In this document: in pieces, positions 8,979 to 17,707 of the stretch
How the letters are laid out: every line of letters begins with the position of its first letter
Numbering within the stretch: the first letter of the stretch is position 1
Source: Actinophytocola xinjiangensis
GTDB lineage: Bacteria; Actinomycetota; Actinomycetes; Mycobacteriales; Pseudonocardiaceae
DNA length: 64,000 nucleotides
Direction: 5' to 3'
Assembly: GCF_001921215.1 (NCBI RefSeq)
Contig: NZ_MSIF01000001.1
Span: forward strand, 620,001-684,000
Notes under the pieces: model-generated
What the model saw: only the letters and a program-made list of their open reading frames with translations
The model's database searches: none
Told to the model about the DNA's origin: nothing
Program-made: the position numbers and the translations under genes

Positions 8979-9314
8979 GTGACCGATCACCCCCGCGTGA
9001 CCCAGATCGAGACCCTGGGCGCGGAACTGCTGGACGAGGCCCGCCACAACCAGTCCCACCGCGCGGCCAGGACGATCATCAACGGCGTGGCGCAGCGCGC
9101 GACCCTGATCGCCTTCGCCCAGGACGCCGAGATGGCCGAACACGGCTCGCCGACCGCCGGCACCCTGCACGTTCTCGTTGGCCAGGTCCGCCTGCACACC
9201 CACGACGAGGAGTGGCTGCTCGACGAGGGCAGTCTGGCCAACCTCCCGCCGCAGCGCCACGGCCTGCGCGCCCTGGCCGACTCGGTGGTCCTGCTGACGA
9301 TTGCCCTGCGCTGA
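8979..9314 (+). CDS. small cupin-domain protein
   Basis: A 111-residue single-domain protein. The cupin barrel shows as ATLIAFAQDAEMAEHGSPTAGTLHVLVGQVRLHTHDEEWLLDEGSLANLPPQRHGLRALADSVVLLTIAL, with His/Glu positions that could bind a metal. GTG 8979 is preceded by GAGAGGGGAGCG; the frame is open further upstream but lacks a site for initiation. It is the last gene of the sugar/saccharopine operon, 34 bases after the reductase. The function is not known; small cupins in catabolic operons may be isomerases or ligand sensors. Confidence 0.7.
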   Translation: MTDHPRVTQIETLGAELLDEARHNQSHRAARTIINGVAQRATLIAFAQDAEMAEHGSPTAGTLHVLVGQVRLHTHDEEWLLDEGSLANLPPQRHGLRALADSVVLLTIALR

Positions 9315-10043
9315 GGATGTGCCGACCGGTGGTTCGGAGGTGGGTTGATGGCTTACCCCGTCCATCGACCAGGTGCGAACCCATGCGTGGTTCCCGCGTA
9401 GCTCTTTTTCCGGACCTCGTGCCAGTCCCCATGATCGGATTTGTCTCCCGGATTACCAGGAACGGTCAGGGCCTCGTCGATTTTCCGTGATCGTCCGGCA
9501 TCGTCCTGGCATCGGACGGTCAGCGGGAAATCTGTCCGGGAGACACAAGAATGCGCCGACTGTCCACAGTGGTCACTTTCGGCGCCACCCGCCACGGCAC
9601 GACGCTGTCGGGCATCGCCACCCTCGCCGACCGGTTCGGGCCGCTCGGTGTCGCCGGCCCGCTGATCGGCGACGCCGCCTCTCGGCTCGGCGTTGCTCAC
9701 CGCCGCGACCGTCCGCAACCTCACGCTCCAGGACGACTGCCCGATCGACCTGTCCGCACCTGTCCATGTCGTACTGCCCCGGCCAGCGGGCACGTGCGCC
9801 GGGCACCCCGACCGGACCGTTCCGCGCCGCCCTGTCCGCCGACCCTGCCGGTCGTCTGAAAGCGACTGGTACGGGTGGCGGCGGTACATACGGCTGATCG
9901 GCCGTTGTCCTTCCCAGATCGTTGCCCATCGCCGCGCTATTCCGTTGGATTGAGAATTGGTGACCAACCGGTCGCCGGCCGAGTGCCCTTGACCACGAGC
10001 AGCGTCCGGGCTCGTGCCCTGCACACGAGGAGTTTTGTTCGGC
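9315..10043. other. gene-poor stretch between the cupin and the S8 protease
   Basis: This 729-base stretch has no convincing intact gene. It holds the probable decayed gene at 9551-9897 and, beyond that, the leader of the protease gene. The first 235 bases (9315-9550) are a little less GC-rich than the flanking genes and show no clear hairpin or reading frame. Long antisense frames here look like composition artefacts. Confidence 0.5.
9551..9897 (+). pseudogene. decayed gene with probable frameshifts
   Basis: GGGAGAC precedes ATG 9551. The first 48 or so codons read like a real protein (MRRLSTVVTFGATRHG, GIATLADRFGPLGVAGPLIG). Around 9690 protein-like sequence continues in the next frame (LTAATVRNLTLQDDCPIDLSAPVHVVLP), and near 9790 it continues in the third (APGTPTGPFRAALSADPAGRL) to a TGA at 9895-9897. 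Moving through three frames suggests single-base indels in a former gene of about 115 codons. I do not recognise the family. Sequencing error is the alternative explanation. Confidence 0.35.
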
Positions 10044-11432
10044 ATGAGAAGTTCATCAGTTCGTGCGGCCGGCAGATTCGCCGCCTCCGCATTCGTCGCC
10101 GTGGCCACCGCCGCGGTGAGCGTCGGCATCGCCGCGCCGGCCCAGGCCGCCGAGGGCCAGATCCTGGGCACCAACGCCGCCGGTGTCATCGCCGACAGCT
10201 ACATCGTCGTGTTCAAGGACGATGTCGCCGTGTCGGCGTCCGCGACCGCCACCAAGTACGGCGCGAACGTCCAACACACCTACGACGCCGCCCTGAACGG
10301 CTACGCCGCGACCATGTCGGAGGCGGCGGCGAGGAAGACCGCGGCCGACCCGGCCGTGGCCTACGTCGAGCAGAACCGCGTCATCAGCGCGGTCGGCACG
10401 CAGCCCAACCCGCCGTCCTGGGGGCTGGACCGCATCGACCAGCGTGACCTGCCGCTGGACAACAGCCACACCTACCCGAACACCGCGCCGGGCGTGACCG
10501 CGTACATCATCGACACCGGTATCCGCACCACGCACAGCGACTTCGGTGGACGGGCCTCCTGGGGCACCAACACGGTCGACTCGAACAACACCGACTGCAA
10601 CGGCCACGGCACGCACGTCGCCGGGACCGTCGCGGGCACCGCGCACGGCGTCGCCAAGGAGGCGAAGCTGGTCGCGGTGAAGGTGCTCAACTGCCAGGGT
10701 TCGGGCACCCTCGCCGGTGTCGCGGCGGGCATCGACTGGGTCACCGCGAACGCCGCCAAGCCGGCCGTGGCCAACATGAGCCTCGGCGCGTCGGGCACCA
10801 ACGCGTCGCTGGAGAACGCGGTCCGCAACTCGATCAGCTCCGGCGTCGTCTACGCGATCGCCTCGGGCAACTCGAGCGCGGACGCGTGCAACTTCACCCC
10901 GGCCCGCACGCCGGAGGCGATCACCGTGAACTCGGTGGACAGCAACGACGCCCGTTCGTCGTTCTCGAACTTCGGCACGTGCACCGACATCTTCGCCCCG
11001 GGCCGGGACATCACCTCGGCCTGGAACACCAACGACACCGCCACCAACACCATCAGTGGCACGTCGATGGCGACCCCGCACGTCGCGGGTGTCGCGGCGC
11101 TGTACCTGGGCGCCAACCCGTCGGCCACCCCGGCGGCGGTCCAGACCGCGCTCAAGGACGGCGCCAGCAAGGGCAACGTCTCCAGCCCGGGCAGCGGCTC
11201 GCCGAACAACCTGCTCTTCAACGGCGAGGGCGTGGACCCCGACCCGGAGGACCCGGGCGAGGACCCCGACCCCGAGCCCTGTGAGGGCTACGAGGCCTGG
11301 AGTGCCACCGCCATCTACCTGCTGGGTGACACCGTGGGCCACAACGGCCACGCGTGGCTGCTCGCCAACTGGTTCTCCATCGGTGAGGCCCCCGGCAGCT
11401 CCACCTCCTGGCTCGACCTGGGTGCCTGCTAG
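10044..11432 (+). CDS. secreted S8 serine protease with chitin-binding domain
   Basis: A 462-residue secreted subtilase. Signal peptide residues 1-36 (cut near AQAAEG), I9-type propeptide (SYIVVFKDD to VAYVEQNRVIS, about 52-116), then the catalytic domain with Asp157 (IIDTGI), His188 (NGHGTHVAG) and Ser341 (SGTSMATPHVAG). A Pro/Glu/Asp-rich linker leads to a C-terminal carbohydrate-binding module of the chitin/cellulose type (CEGYEAWSATAIYLLGD, WLLANWFSIGE). GAGGAG at 10027-10032 sets ATG 10044. The binding module suggests activity on chitin-associated protein, such as fungal or arthropod debris. A strong terminator follows. Confidence 0.92.
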   Translation: MRSSSVRAAGRFAASAFVAVATAAVSVGIAAPAQAAEGQILGTNAAGVIADSYIVVFKDDVAVSASATATKYGANVQHTYDAALNGYAATMSEAAARKTAADPAVAYVEQNRVISAVGTQPNPPSWGLDRIDQRDLPLDNSHTYPNTAPGVTAYIIDTGIRTTHSDFGGRASWGTNTVDSNNTDCNGHGTHVAGTVAGTAHGVAKEAKLVAVKVLNCQGSGTLAGVAAGIDWVTANAAKPAVANMSLGASGTNASLENAVRNSISSGVVYAIASGNSSADACNFTPARTPEAITVNSVDSNDARSSFSNFGTCTDIFAPGRDITSAWNTNDTATNTISGTSMATPHVAGVAALYLGANPSATPAAVQTALKDGASKGNVSSPGSGSPNNLLFNGEGVDPDPEDPGEDPDPEPCEGYEAWSATAIYLLGDTVGHNGHAWLLANWFSIGEAPGSSTSWLDLGAC

Positions 11433-11443
11433 CACCTGAACAC

Positions 11444-11481
11444 CACCTCGGGGCCGGCGCGGACGTGCCGGCCCCGAGGTG
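11444..11481 (+). terminator. strong hairpin terminator after the S8 protease
   Basis: A perfect 15-bp stem (11444-11458 with 11467-11481; left arm CACCTCGGGGCCGGC) encloses an 8-base loop, 12 bases after the protease stop. There is no T-run, as is common for terminators in this GC range. Confidence 0.75.
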
Positions 11482-11554
11482 TGTCCGAGGCGGGTCGGCG
11501 GAATGATCCGGGCCTCCCGGCGGTTGCACGGGGTGCCGTGAGAGGAGGCCCACG

Positions 11555-11944
11555 ATGACCGACAACACCTACCCCAGCCAGGTCGCGGCGGATCGCTGGG
11601 CGAGCGCGCTGCACCTGTTCGACCAGGCGCACCCCGAGACCGCCGCCGAGCGCTGGGAGCGCGCGGAGCTGCTGTTCGAGGCCAGGGACTACACCGCCGC
11701 GGCCAAGGCGCTGGCCGAGGTCGTCGCCGAGTACCCCGACCAGACCGGGCCCCGGCTGCTGCTGGCCCGCGCCTACTACCACTCCGCGCAGCTCGGTCGG
11801 GCCGAGGAGCAGCTGCGGGAGATCGTCGAGCGCGATCCCGTCGAGCACTACGCCCATCTGATGCTCGGCCGCACCCTGCAGCGCAGGGGCCGCCACGACG
11901 AGGCGGCCCGCTGGCTGCGGATGGCCGAGGCGTTCGGCGCCTAG
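11555..11944 (+). CDS. tetratricopeptide-repeat protein
   Basis: A 129-residue soluble protein. Helical repeats (ERAELLFEARDYTAAAKALAEVVAEYPDQTGPRLLLARAYYHSAQLGRAEEQLREIVERDPVEHYAHLMLGRTLQRRGRHDEAARWLRMAEAF) make about three TPR units, a protein-protein interaction scaffold. GAGAGGAGG lies upstream of ATG 11555. It is a single-gene unit, and its TAG stop shares the palindrome CTAG with the stop of the convergent glycosidase gene. The partner is unknown. Confidence 0.82.
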   Translation: MTDNTYPSQVAADRWASALHLFDQAHPETAAERWERAELLFEARDYTAAAKALAEVVAEYPDQTGPRLLLARAYYHSAQLGRAEEQLREIVERDPVEHYAHLMLGRTLQRRGRHDEAARWLRMAEAFGA

Positions 11945-13959
11945 GAACAGAGCGTCCCGTTGAGGGTGAACGCCGCGGGCGGCACGTTCGGGCCCTGGTA
12001 GGCCCCGACGAAGCCGGCCGTGGTGCTCGCCCCGGGCGCCAGCACGTGGTTGCCCTCGACGCTGGCCACCTGGACGGTCGTGCCCTGCTGGGTCCACGTC
12101 CCGTTCCAGCCGCTGTCCACCCGCTGCCACGACGTCGGCCAGGTGAAGCTCAGTGCCCAGGTGTCGATCGGCGCAGTGCCGGTGTTGGTGACCGTGACGT
12201 CGGCGACGTAACCGTTGCCCCAGTTGGTGGTCTCGGCGAACCGGACCGCGCAGGACGACGTCGCCGGGGTGGTCGTGCGGAAGCTCAGTGGGGGAGATGC
12301 CCAGGACACCCGCCCGGCGCCGTCCCTGGCCAGGATGTTGACGGTGTAGCTGGTGGCCGGGTCCAGGTTGGTGACGGTGAAGCTGGTGGCGGTGGTCTCG
12401 CCCCACTGCTCGCTGGTGGTGCCGAACTGGCGGTGGATCTCGTACTTGACGCCCGCCGGGCCGGCCGGCCAGCTCAACGTCACGGCGTCGTCGGTGATCG
12501 TGCCGGCGCTCGGGCGTGCGGGCGCGGCCGGCGGGGTGGTGCTCGACCGGGGGCGCAGTACGAGCGTGGTCAGTGAGTAGGGCGCCAGGGTGACCTGGCC
12601 GGCGGTGCCGGTGGTGGTGGTGATGGCGTCGTCGCCGTTGCCGTAGGTCAGCACGGTGGCGCCGGCGGCGGGGGTGTAGCCGGCGTAGTCGAGCGTGACG
12701 TCCTTGGCCGAGTCGGGGTCCTCGTTGACCAGCAGCACCGACAGGCCGCCGTCGGTGCGCCGGGAGGCGTGCGCCTTCACGAGCGGGTCGGACGCGCTCG
12801 CGCCGACGAGCTGGTCGCCGGGGCCGGCGAAGCGGGAGAGCATCGCCAGTGCGTGGTAGGGCGCGAACGGCGTGTTGAGTGCCGGCTGGCAGGTCGTGCC
12901 GTCGGCGGTGCAGTTGCCGCTGGAGAGCAGGCCGAAGTCGTCGTAGTCGGTCTGGCCGGCGATCGTGCGCACCTGGCCGAGTCCGTTGTGGACGTTCCAC
13001 CAGTCGGTGGTGAACACCCCGCCCGCCATCAGCGTGGCGTACGCGTCGGCGGCGAACAGCGCGCCGGGCTGGGTGTTGCGTCCGTAGGTGGTGTTCAGCT
13101 CGGTCATGGCGATGCCGATGTCCTTGCCGGCGTACTGGCGAGCCTGTTCGCGGACCATCCGCAGCGCGGGGGCCAGCCGGTCGGTCTTGGGCAGCACCTC
13201 GGCCCCGGAGTCGCCGGTGGGGTACCAGTGCACGATGCCGAAGTCGATCTCCGGTCCGGCGACGGAGAGCACGACCTCGTTCCACGGGCCGGCGTCACCC
13301 TCGGCGGTGATCCCGTCGGGCCACTCGCCGGGGGTGGTGAGCACCGCGCCGATCTTGATGGTCGGGTCGACGGCCTTCATCGCCCGCGCGTAGTCGCGGA
13401 CCAGGGTGGCGTACTGGTTCGGGCTCTTGTCCGGGTGGTCGTCGGCCTCCCACTCGGAGCCGTAGTGGCCGTTGCCGTACAGCTCGTTGCCGATCTCCCA
13501 GTACTCGACGTCGTAGTCGTTGTCGATGTTGGCGTGGCGCACCCAGTCGGCGGCCTCCTGCGGGGTGGCGGTGCCGTAGTTGGCGGTCACGATCGGGCGT
13601 GCGCCCGCCCGTCGTACACCGGCCATGAAGTGGGCGAAGTCCGTGTTGGGGGCGACGTAGCCGCCGGGTGCGGTGTGGTCGTACCAGTGGTAGATGTCGG
13701 AGTAGGAGCCGCCGGGGTAGCGCATCGCCTGGACCCCGGCGTCGCGCATCAGGTCGGCGACGGCCGGGGTGCCGAGTTCGGCGTCCCAGATGGCGTGGTT
13801 CACGCCGAGGGCGAGGTCGCTGACGTGTTCCAGGCCGGCGCGGGTGTTGACCTCGACGTCGACGGTGTCCGCCTCGGCGAGTGCGGCCGGTGGTCCGGTG
13901 ACCAGGGTGGCGGCGGCCAGGGCGCTGGCCAACAACGCGGCACGGTGCGATCTTTTCAT
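11941..13959 (-). CDS. secreted GH51-like alpha-L-arabinofuranosidase with FnIII and CBM2
   Basis: A 672-residue secreted glycosidase. Signal peptide about 1-30 (LAEADT), then a TIM-barrel glycosidase domain with Glu159 in WEIGNELYG (acid/base) and Glu287 in MTELNTTYG (nucleophile), a beta-sandwich, a fibronectin-III segment (PARPSAGTITDDAVTLSWPAG) and a C-terminal CBM2 starting at CAVRFAETTNWGNGYVADV. CBM2 modules bind cellulose or xylan, so it probably strips arabinose side chains from plant cell wall. ATG 13959 follows GAGG by five bases; an in-frame GTG two codons earlier overlaps that site. A CebR-like operator and a TTGACA promoter lie just upstream. The exact GH family is a judgement from motifs. 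Confidence 0.8.
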   Translation of the reverse strand: MKRSHRAALLASALAAATLVTGPPAALAEADTVDVEVNTRAGLEHVSDLALGVNHAIWDAELGTPAVADLMRDAGVQAMRYPGGSYSDIYHWYDHTAPGGYVAPNTDFAHFMAGVRRAGARPIVTANYGTATPQEAADWVRHANIDNDYDVEYWEIGNELYGNGHYGSEWEADDHPDKSPNQYATLVRDYARAMKAVDPTIKIGAVLTTPGEWPDGITAEGDAGPWNEVVLSVAGPEIDFGIVHWYPTGDSGAEVLPKTDRLAPALRMVREQARQYAGKDIGIAMTELNTTYGRNTQPGALFAADAYATLMAGGVFTTDWWNVHNGLGQVRTIAGQTDYDDFGLLSSGNCTADGTTCQPALNTPFAPYHALAMLSRFAGPGDQLVGASASDPLVKAHASRRTDGGLSVLLVNEDPDSAKDVTLDYAGYTPAAGATVLTYGNGDDAITTTTGTAGQVTLAPYSLTTLVLRPRSSTTPPAAPARPSAGTITDDAVTLSWPAGPAGVKYEIHRQFGTTSEQWGETTATSFTVTNLDPATSYTVNILARDGAGRVSWASPPLSFRTTTPATSSCAVRFAETTNWGNGYVADVTVTNTGTAPIDTWALSFTWPTSWQRVDSGWNGTWTQQGTTVQVASVEGNHVLAPGASTTAGFVGAYQGPNVPPAAFTLNGTLCS

Positions 13960-13983
13960 GGTCACCTCGTCGACTACGGCGTC

Positions 13984-13997
13984 TGGGAGCGCTCCCA
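13984..13997. promoter_or_regulatory. CebR-type operator upstream of the arabinofuranosidase
   Basis: TGGGAGCGCTCCCA is a perfect 14-bp palindrome (16 bp with the flanking C and G) identical to the site described for CebR, the cellobiose-responsive LacI-family repressor of Streptomyces. It lies 24 bases before the ATG and overlaps the expected -10/+1 region. No cebR gene is in the window, so the regulator must act from elsewhere. Confidence 0.85.
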
Positions 13998-14026
13998 GAG
14001 TGGCGCCGGTTCGCCGGCCTTGTCAA
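13997..14026 (-). promoter_or_regulatory. promoter of the arabinofuranosidase gene
   Basis: On the minus strand a perfect TTGACA (14021-14026) is followed after 18 bases by CACTCT (13997-14002). The CebR-type palindrome abuts the -10 side, a classic position for repression by blocking polymerase. Confidence 0.5.
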
Positions 14027-14241
14027 CGATCGGAGTGTTCTTTGGGGCAAACGGTGGAGTTCCGCTGCTCCCCGCGTGCCCGCCCACGGCGCCGGGTTCG
14101 CCAGCCCGCCGGGCGTGACCTGCCCACGCGCCGCACCCCGTCCCACGCCCTTGGCCGTTGGGCATCACAGGTCGCGGAACGGGGTGCGGCAACGTTCTTG
14201 GCGGACAATCTCCTGTCGGACGGTGGGAACGGCCGGGACGG

Positions 14242-14946
14242 CTAGAAGGTGACCTGCCCGTTGCCGCCGTCGAAGACGACGTCCGAGCAGCCGTAGAACG
14301 TCTCGGTGCTGTCCGAACGGGTCCACACGGAGTAGATGATGTGCCGCCCGGACAGGCCCGAGGGCAGTTGGGCGTTCCAGTAGTAGTGGCCCTCCTCGCT
14401 GCCGGTCGCGCCGGACTGCGGCGGGTTGACCACGCTGCTGAACGGTGTCGAGACCAGGTTGCTCCAGCGCAGCGGCTGGCTGGGGTTGTAGGAACTGTTG
14501 GTGATGTACAGGTCGAAGCGGCCGGGGTGGTGGGCCCACTTGTTGTAGCGCACCTGGATGGTGGCGCCGGAGGTCAGGTGGGTCACCGGCCAGTCGGCGC
14601 GGGCGATGTCGAACCCGTTGAAGTTGTAGATCTGCGCGGCCCCGCTGCACAGCCTGCCGTCGGGGATGAAGCCCTGGGTCCGTCCGGCGCCGTCGGAGCG
14701 GAGCACGGCGAACCAGTTGTAGAACGGCGTCGCGCCGCTCTGGTTGAACGCGGCCTGGCAGGCGGCGTTCTGCGGGATGATCTGGCCGGTGCTCGCCCGG
14801 CCGTCCTTGTAGCACAGGTAGGTGCGCGACCCGGGCATCAGCGCGGCGCCGTGCGCACTGGACACCCCGGCGCTCACCAGGCTCAGGAGCAGACCGGCCA
14901 CCGAGGCGACGACGCCGGCCAGCGCGAACTTCCGTTTTCTCACCAT
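14242..14946 (-). CDS. AA10 lytic polysaccharide monooxygenase
   Basis: A 234-residue secreted copper enzyme that oxidatively cleaves crystalline polysaccharide. The signal peptide ends at SSA, leaving His32 as the mature N-terminus (HGAALMPGSRTYLC); the second copper-binding histidine is in WAHHPGRF (His140 most likely), and SCDVVFDGGNG-like sequence closes the domain. Conserved blocks (YNWFAVLRSDGAGRTQGFIPDG, HYYWNAQLPSGLSGRHIIYSVWTRSDS) resemble cellulose-active actinomycete AA10 enzymes more than chitin-active ones. There is no appended binding module. AGGAGG-like sequence precedes ATG 14946, and two CebR-type operators lie upstream. Confidence 0.92.
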   Translation of the reverse strand: MVRKRKFALAGVVASVAGLLLSLVSAGVSSAHGAALMPGSRTYLCYKDGRASTGQIIPQNAACQAAFNQSGATPFYNWFAVLRSDGAGRTQGFIPDGRLCSGAAQIYNFNGFDIARADWPVTHLTSGATIQVRYNKWAHHPGRFDLYITNSSYNPSQPLRWSNLVSTPFSSVVNPPQSGATGSEEGHYYWNAQLPSGLSGRHIIYSVWTRSDSTETFYGCSDVVFDGGNGQVTF

Positions 14947-14971
14947 GCCTCCTTCAGCGTTGAAAGAGCGG

Positions 14972-14985
14972 TGGGAGCGCTCCCA
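14972..14985. promoter_or_regulatory. CebR-type operator upstream of the AA10 gene
   Basis: A second perfect TGGGAGCGCTCCCA, 25 bases before the AA10 start codon, identical to the site at 13984-13997. The matched position links both secreted enzymes to one cellulose-responsive regulon. Confidence 0.85.
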
Positions 14986-15030
14986 GTTCGACCTGTCGGA
15001 TATTCAGTTGGGAACCGTGCGTGACGGTTT

Positions 15031-15044
15031 CGGGACCGCTCCCA
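15031..15044. promoter_or_regulatory. second, degenerate CebR-type operator
   Basis: CGGGACCGCTCCCA matches the CebR palindrome at 12 of 14 positions and lies 59 bases, centre to centre, upstream of the perfect site. Two sites at this distance could support cooperative binding. A smaller inverted repeat, AACCGT/ACGGTT (15013-15029), sits between them. Confidence 0.5.
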
Positions 15045-15054
15045 AATTCCTTGA

Positions 15055-15645
15055 TCAGTCCTCGACGAGATCCTGGAGATCCTGCGCCACGTCCGGGTCG
15101 ACGTAGTCGCGGAAAGCCAGGGCGGCGTCGCGGAACGGCTGGGGGACAACCGATCGGATACGTTCGACGTAGTTCGCGTCGGGGTCGTCGAGCAGGGACC
15201 GCTCCGGCAGGACGAGCGTGTCCGGGATCCCGAGGCGCACCGCCACCGGACCGGTCTCGCGGATCGAGTCCGGCCACACCAGGCCGGGACCCACCGCCGC
15301 GCACATCCGGTGCGCGTACACCACGGTGACCTCCTCGACCGAGGTCGCGTCGACCGGCTCGTGCCCGAAAACCTCGGTGGCGCAACGCAGTTCGTGACCG
15401 TCGGGGCTGACCCGGCGGGTGGCGCCGGACGCCGGGTCGTGCCCGGCGTGCTGGTCGTCGCCGGCGTTCAGGTCGGCGTCCGGGCGTTCGAGGGCGGCGA
15501 CCACCCGCCGGCCCAGTTGCTCGTCGAGCCCGTCCCGGGTCACCAGCAGCGCGCCACCGGCCGCGAGCACGACGGCCAGGACCGCGACCGCGGCGACGAC
15601 CGCCCACCGCATCGCGGGGCGGCGCTGCGCGTCGACGGCGGCCAT
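15055..15645 (-). CDS. single-pass membrane protein of unknown function
   Basis: A 196-residue protein with a short cytoplasmic N-terminus, one transmembrane helix (MRWAVVAAVAVLAVVLAAGGALLV, about residues 12-35) and an extracellular region of about 160 residues with two cysteines (ELRCATEVFG, AHRMCAAVG) that could form a disulfide. ATG 15645 is preceded by a GAGG-like site; an earlier in-frame start (15714) would add 23 unconvincing residues. It ends just beyond the AA10 operators. I do not recognise the family. Confidence 0.65.
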   Translation of the reverse strand: MAAVDAQRRPAMRWAVVAAVAVLAVVLAAGGALLVTRDGLDEQLGRRVVAALERPDADLNAGDDQHAGHDPASGATRRVSPDGHELRCATEVFGHEPVDATSVEEVTVVYAHRMCAAVGPGLVWPDSIRETGPVAVRLGIPDTLVLPERSLLDDPDANYVERIRSVVPQPFRDAALAFRDYVDPDVAQDLQDLVED

Positions 15646-15726
15646 GTCCTCGATATTCGCACCTGACAGGCGCTTACCGCCAGTGTCGAAACTGTTTCGG
15701 AGGGTTGTCCGCAAGCGGCGCCGGAC

Positions 15727-16726
<1,000 letters not shown>

Positions 16727-16749
<23 letters not shown>

Positions 16750-17707
16750 GGGCCAGCACCTCCTCGGCGAAGTGGCAGGCGCTGGTCCGGCCCGAGGGCA
16801 GCGGGCGCAGCGCGGGGGTCTCGGTGCGGCAGCGCTCCCGCGCGAACGGGCAGCGCGGGTGGAAGGCGCACCCGCTGGGCAGGGCCGTGAGGTCCGGCGG
16901 GTTGCCGTCGATGGGCCGGATACCCCGCCGGCCGGTGCGCGCCGACGGGCTCGCCGCCATCAAACCCAGCGTGTACGGGTGGGCCGGCGTGCCGTAGACC
17001 TCGGCGACCGTCCCGGACTCGACGGCCTGCCCGGCGTACATCACCACCACCGACTGGGCCGTGCGGGCCACCACCCCGAGGTCGTGGCTGATGATGATCA
17101 TCGCCAGCCCAGCCCGCTGCCGCTCACGCAGCAGCCGCAGGATCTGCGCCTGCACCGTCACGTCCAGGGCGGTCGTCGGCTCGTCGGCGATCAGCAGCCT
17201 CGGCTCCAGGGCCAGCGCCATCGCGATCATCACCCGCTGGCGCATGCCGCCGGAGAACTCGTGCGGATAGGCCTTCGCGCGTTCGGCCGCGTCCGGGATA
17301 CCGACCTCGGCCATCGCCTCGACCGCCCGCCCGGTGGCCACCGCGCGGGACGCACCGCGCCGCCGGCGGAACACCTCGGCGATCTGGTACCCGACGGTCA
17401 GCGACGGGTTCAGCGCGGAGAGCGGGTCCTGGAAGATCATCGCCAGTTCCTCGCCGCGCAGCCGGCGCAGCTCCTCGGGAGCCAGGTCGAGCAGGTTCAC
17501 CCCGTCCAGGCTGATCTCCCCCTCGACCACCCGGGCCTGCGCCGGCAGCAGCCCCATCACCGCCAGCGAGGTGATGCTCTTGCCGCTGCCGGACTCGCCG
17601 ACCACCGCCAGCGTCTGTCCCTTCCCGACGGTCAGGGACACGCCCCGCACCGCCCGCAGCTCACCGAAGGCCACCTGGAGCCCGGACACCTCGAGCAACG
17701 CGCTCAC
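16727..17707 (-). CDS. Opp/Dpp-family ABC transporter ATP-binding protein (OppD type)
   Basis: A 326-residue ATPase with Walker [10 protein letters not shown], signature [15 protein letters not shown], Walker [12 protein letters not shown] and the Cys-rich C-terminal tail [17 protein letters not shown]. It pairs with the OppF-type protein encoded downstream to energise import. The GTG start at 17707 overlaps the stop of the permease gene (GTGA), so the order permease-permease-ATPase-ATPase is translationally coupled. Confidence 0.92.

Noticed and set aside
9353-10189. 278-codon minus-strand frame across the gene-poor stretch
   Set aside because: No recognisable features, crosses the protease signal-peptide region, and no ribosome site.
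12769-14118. 449-codon plus-strand frame opposite the arabinofuranosidase
   Set aside because: Val/Gly-rich antisense shadow of a gene with clear catalytic motifs on the other strand.
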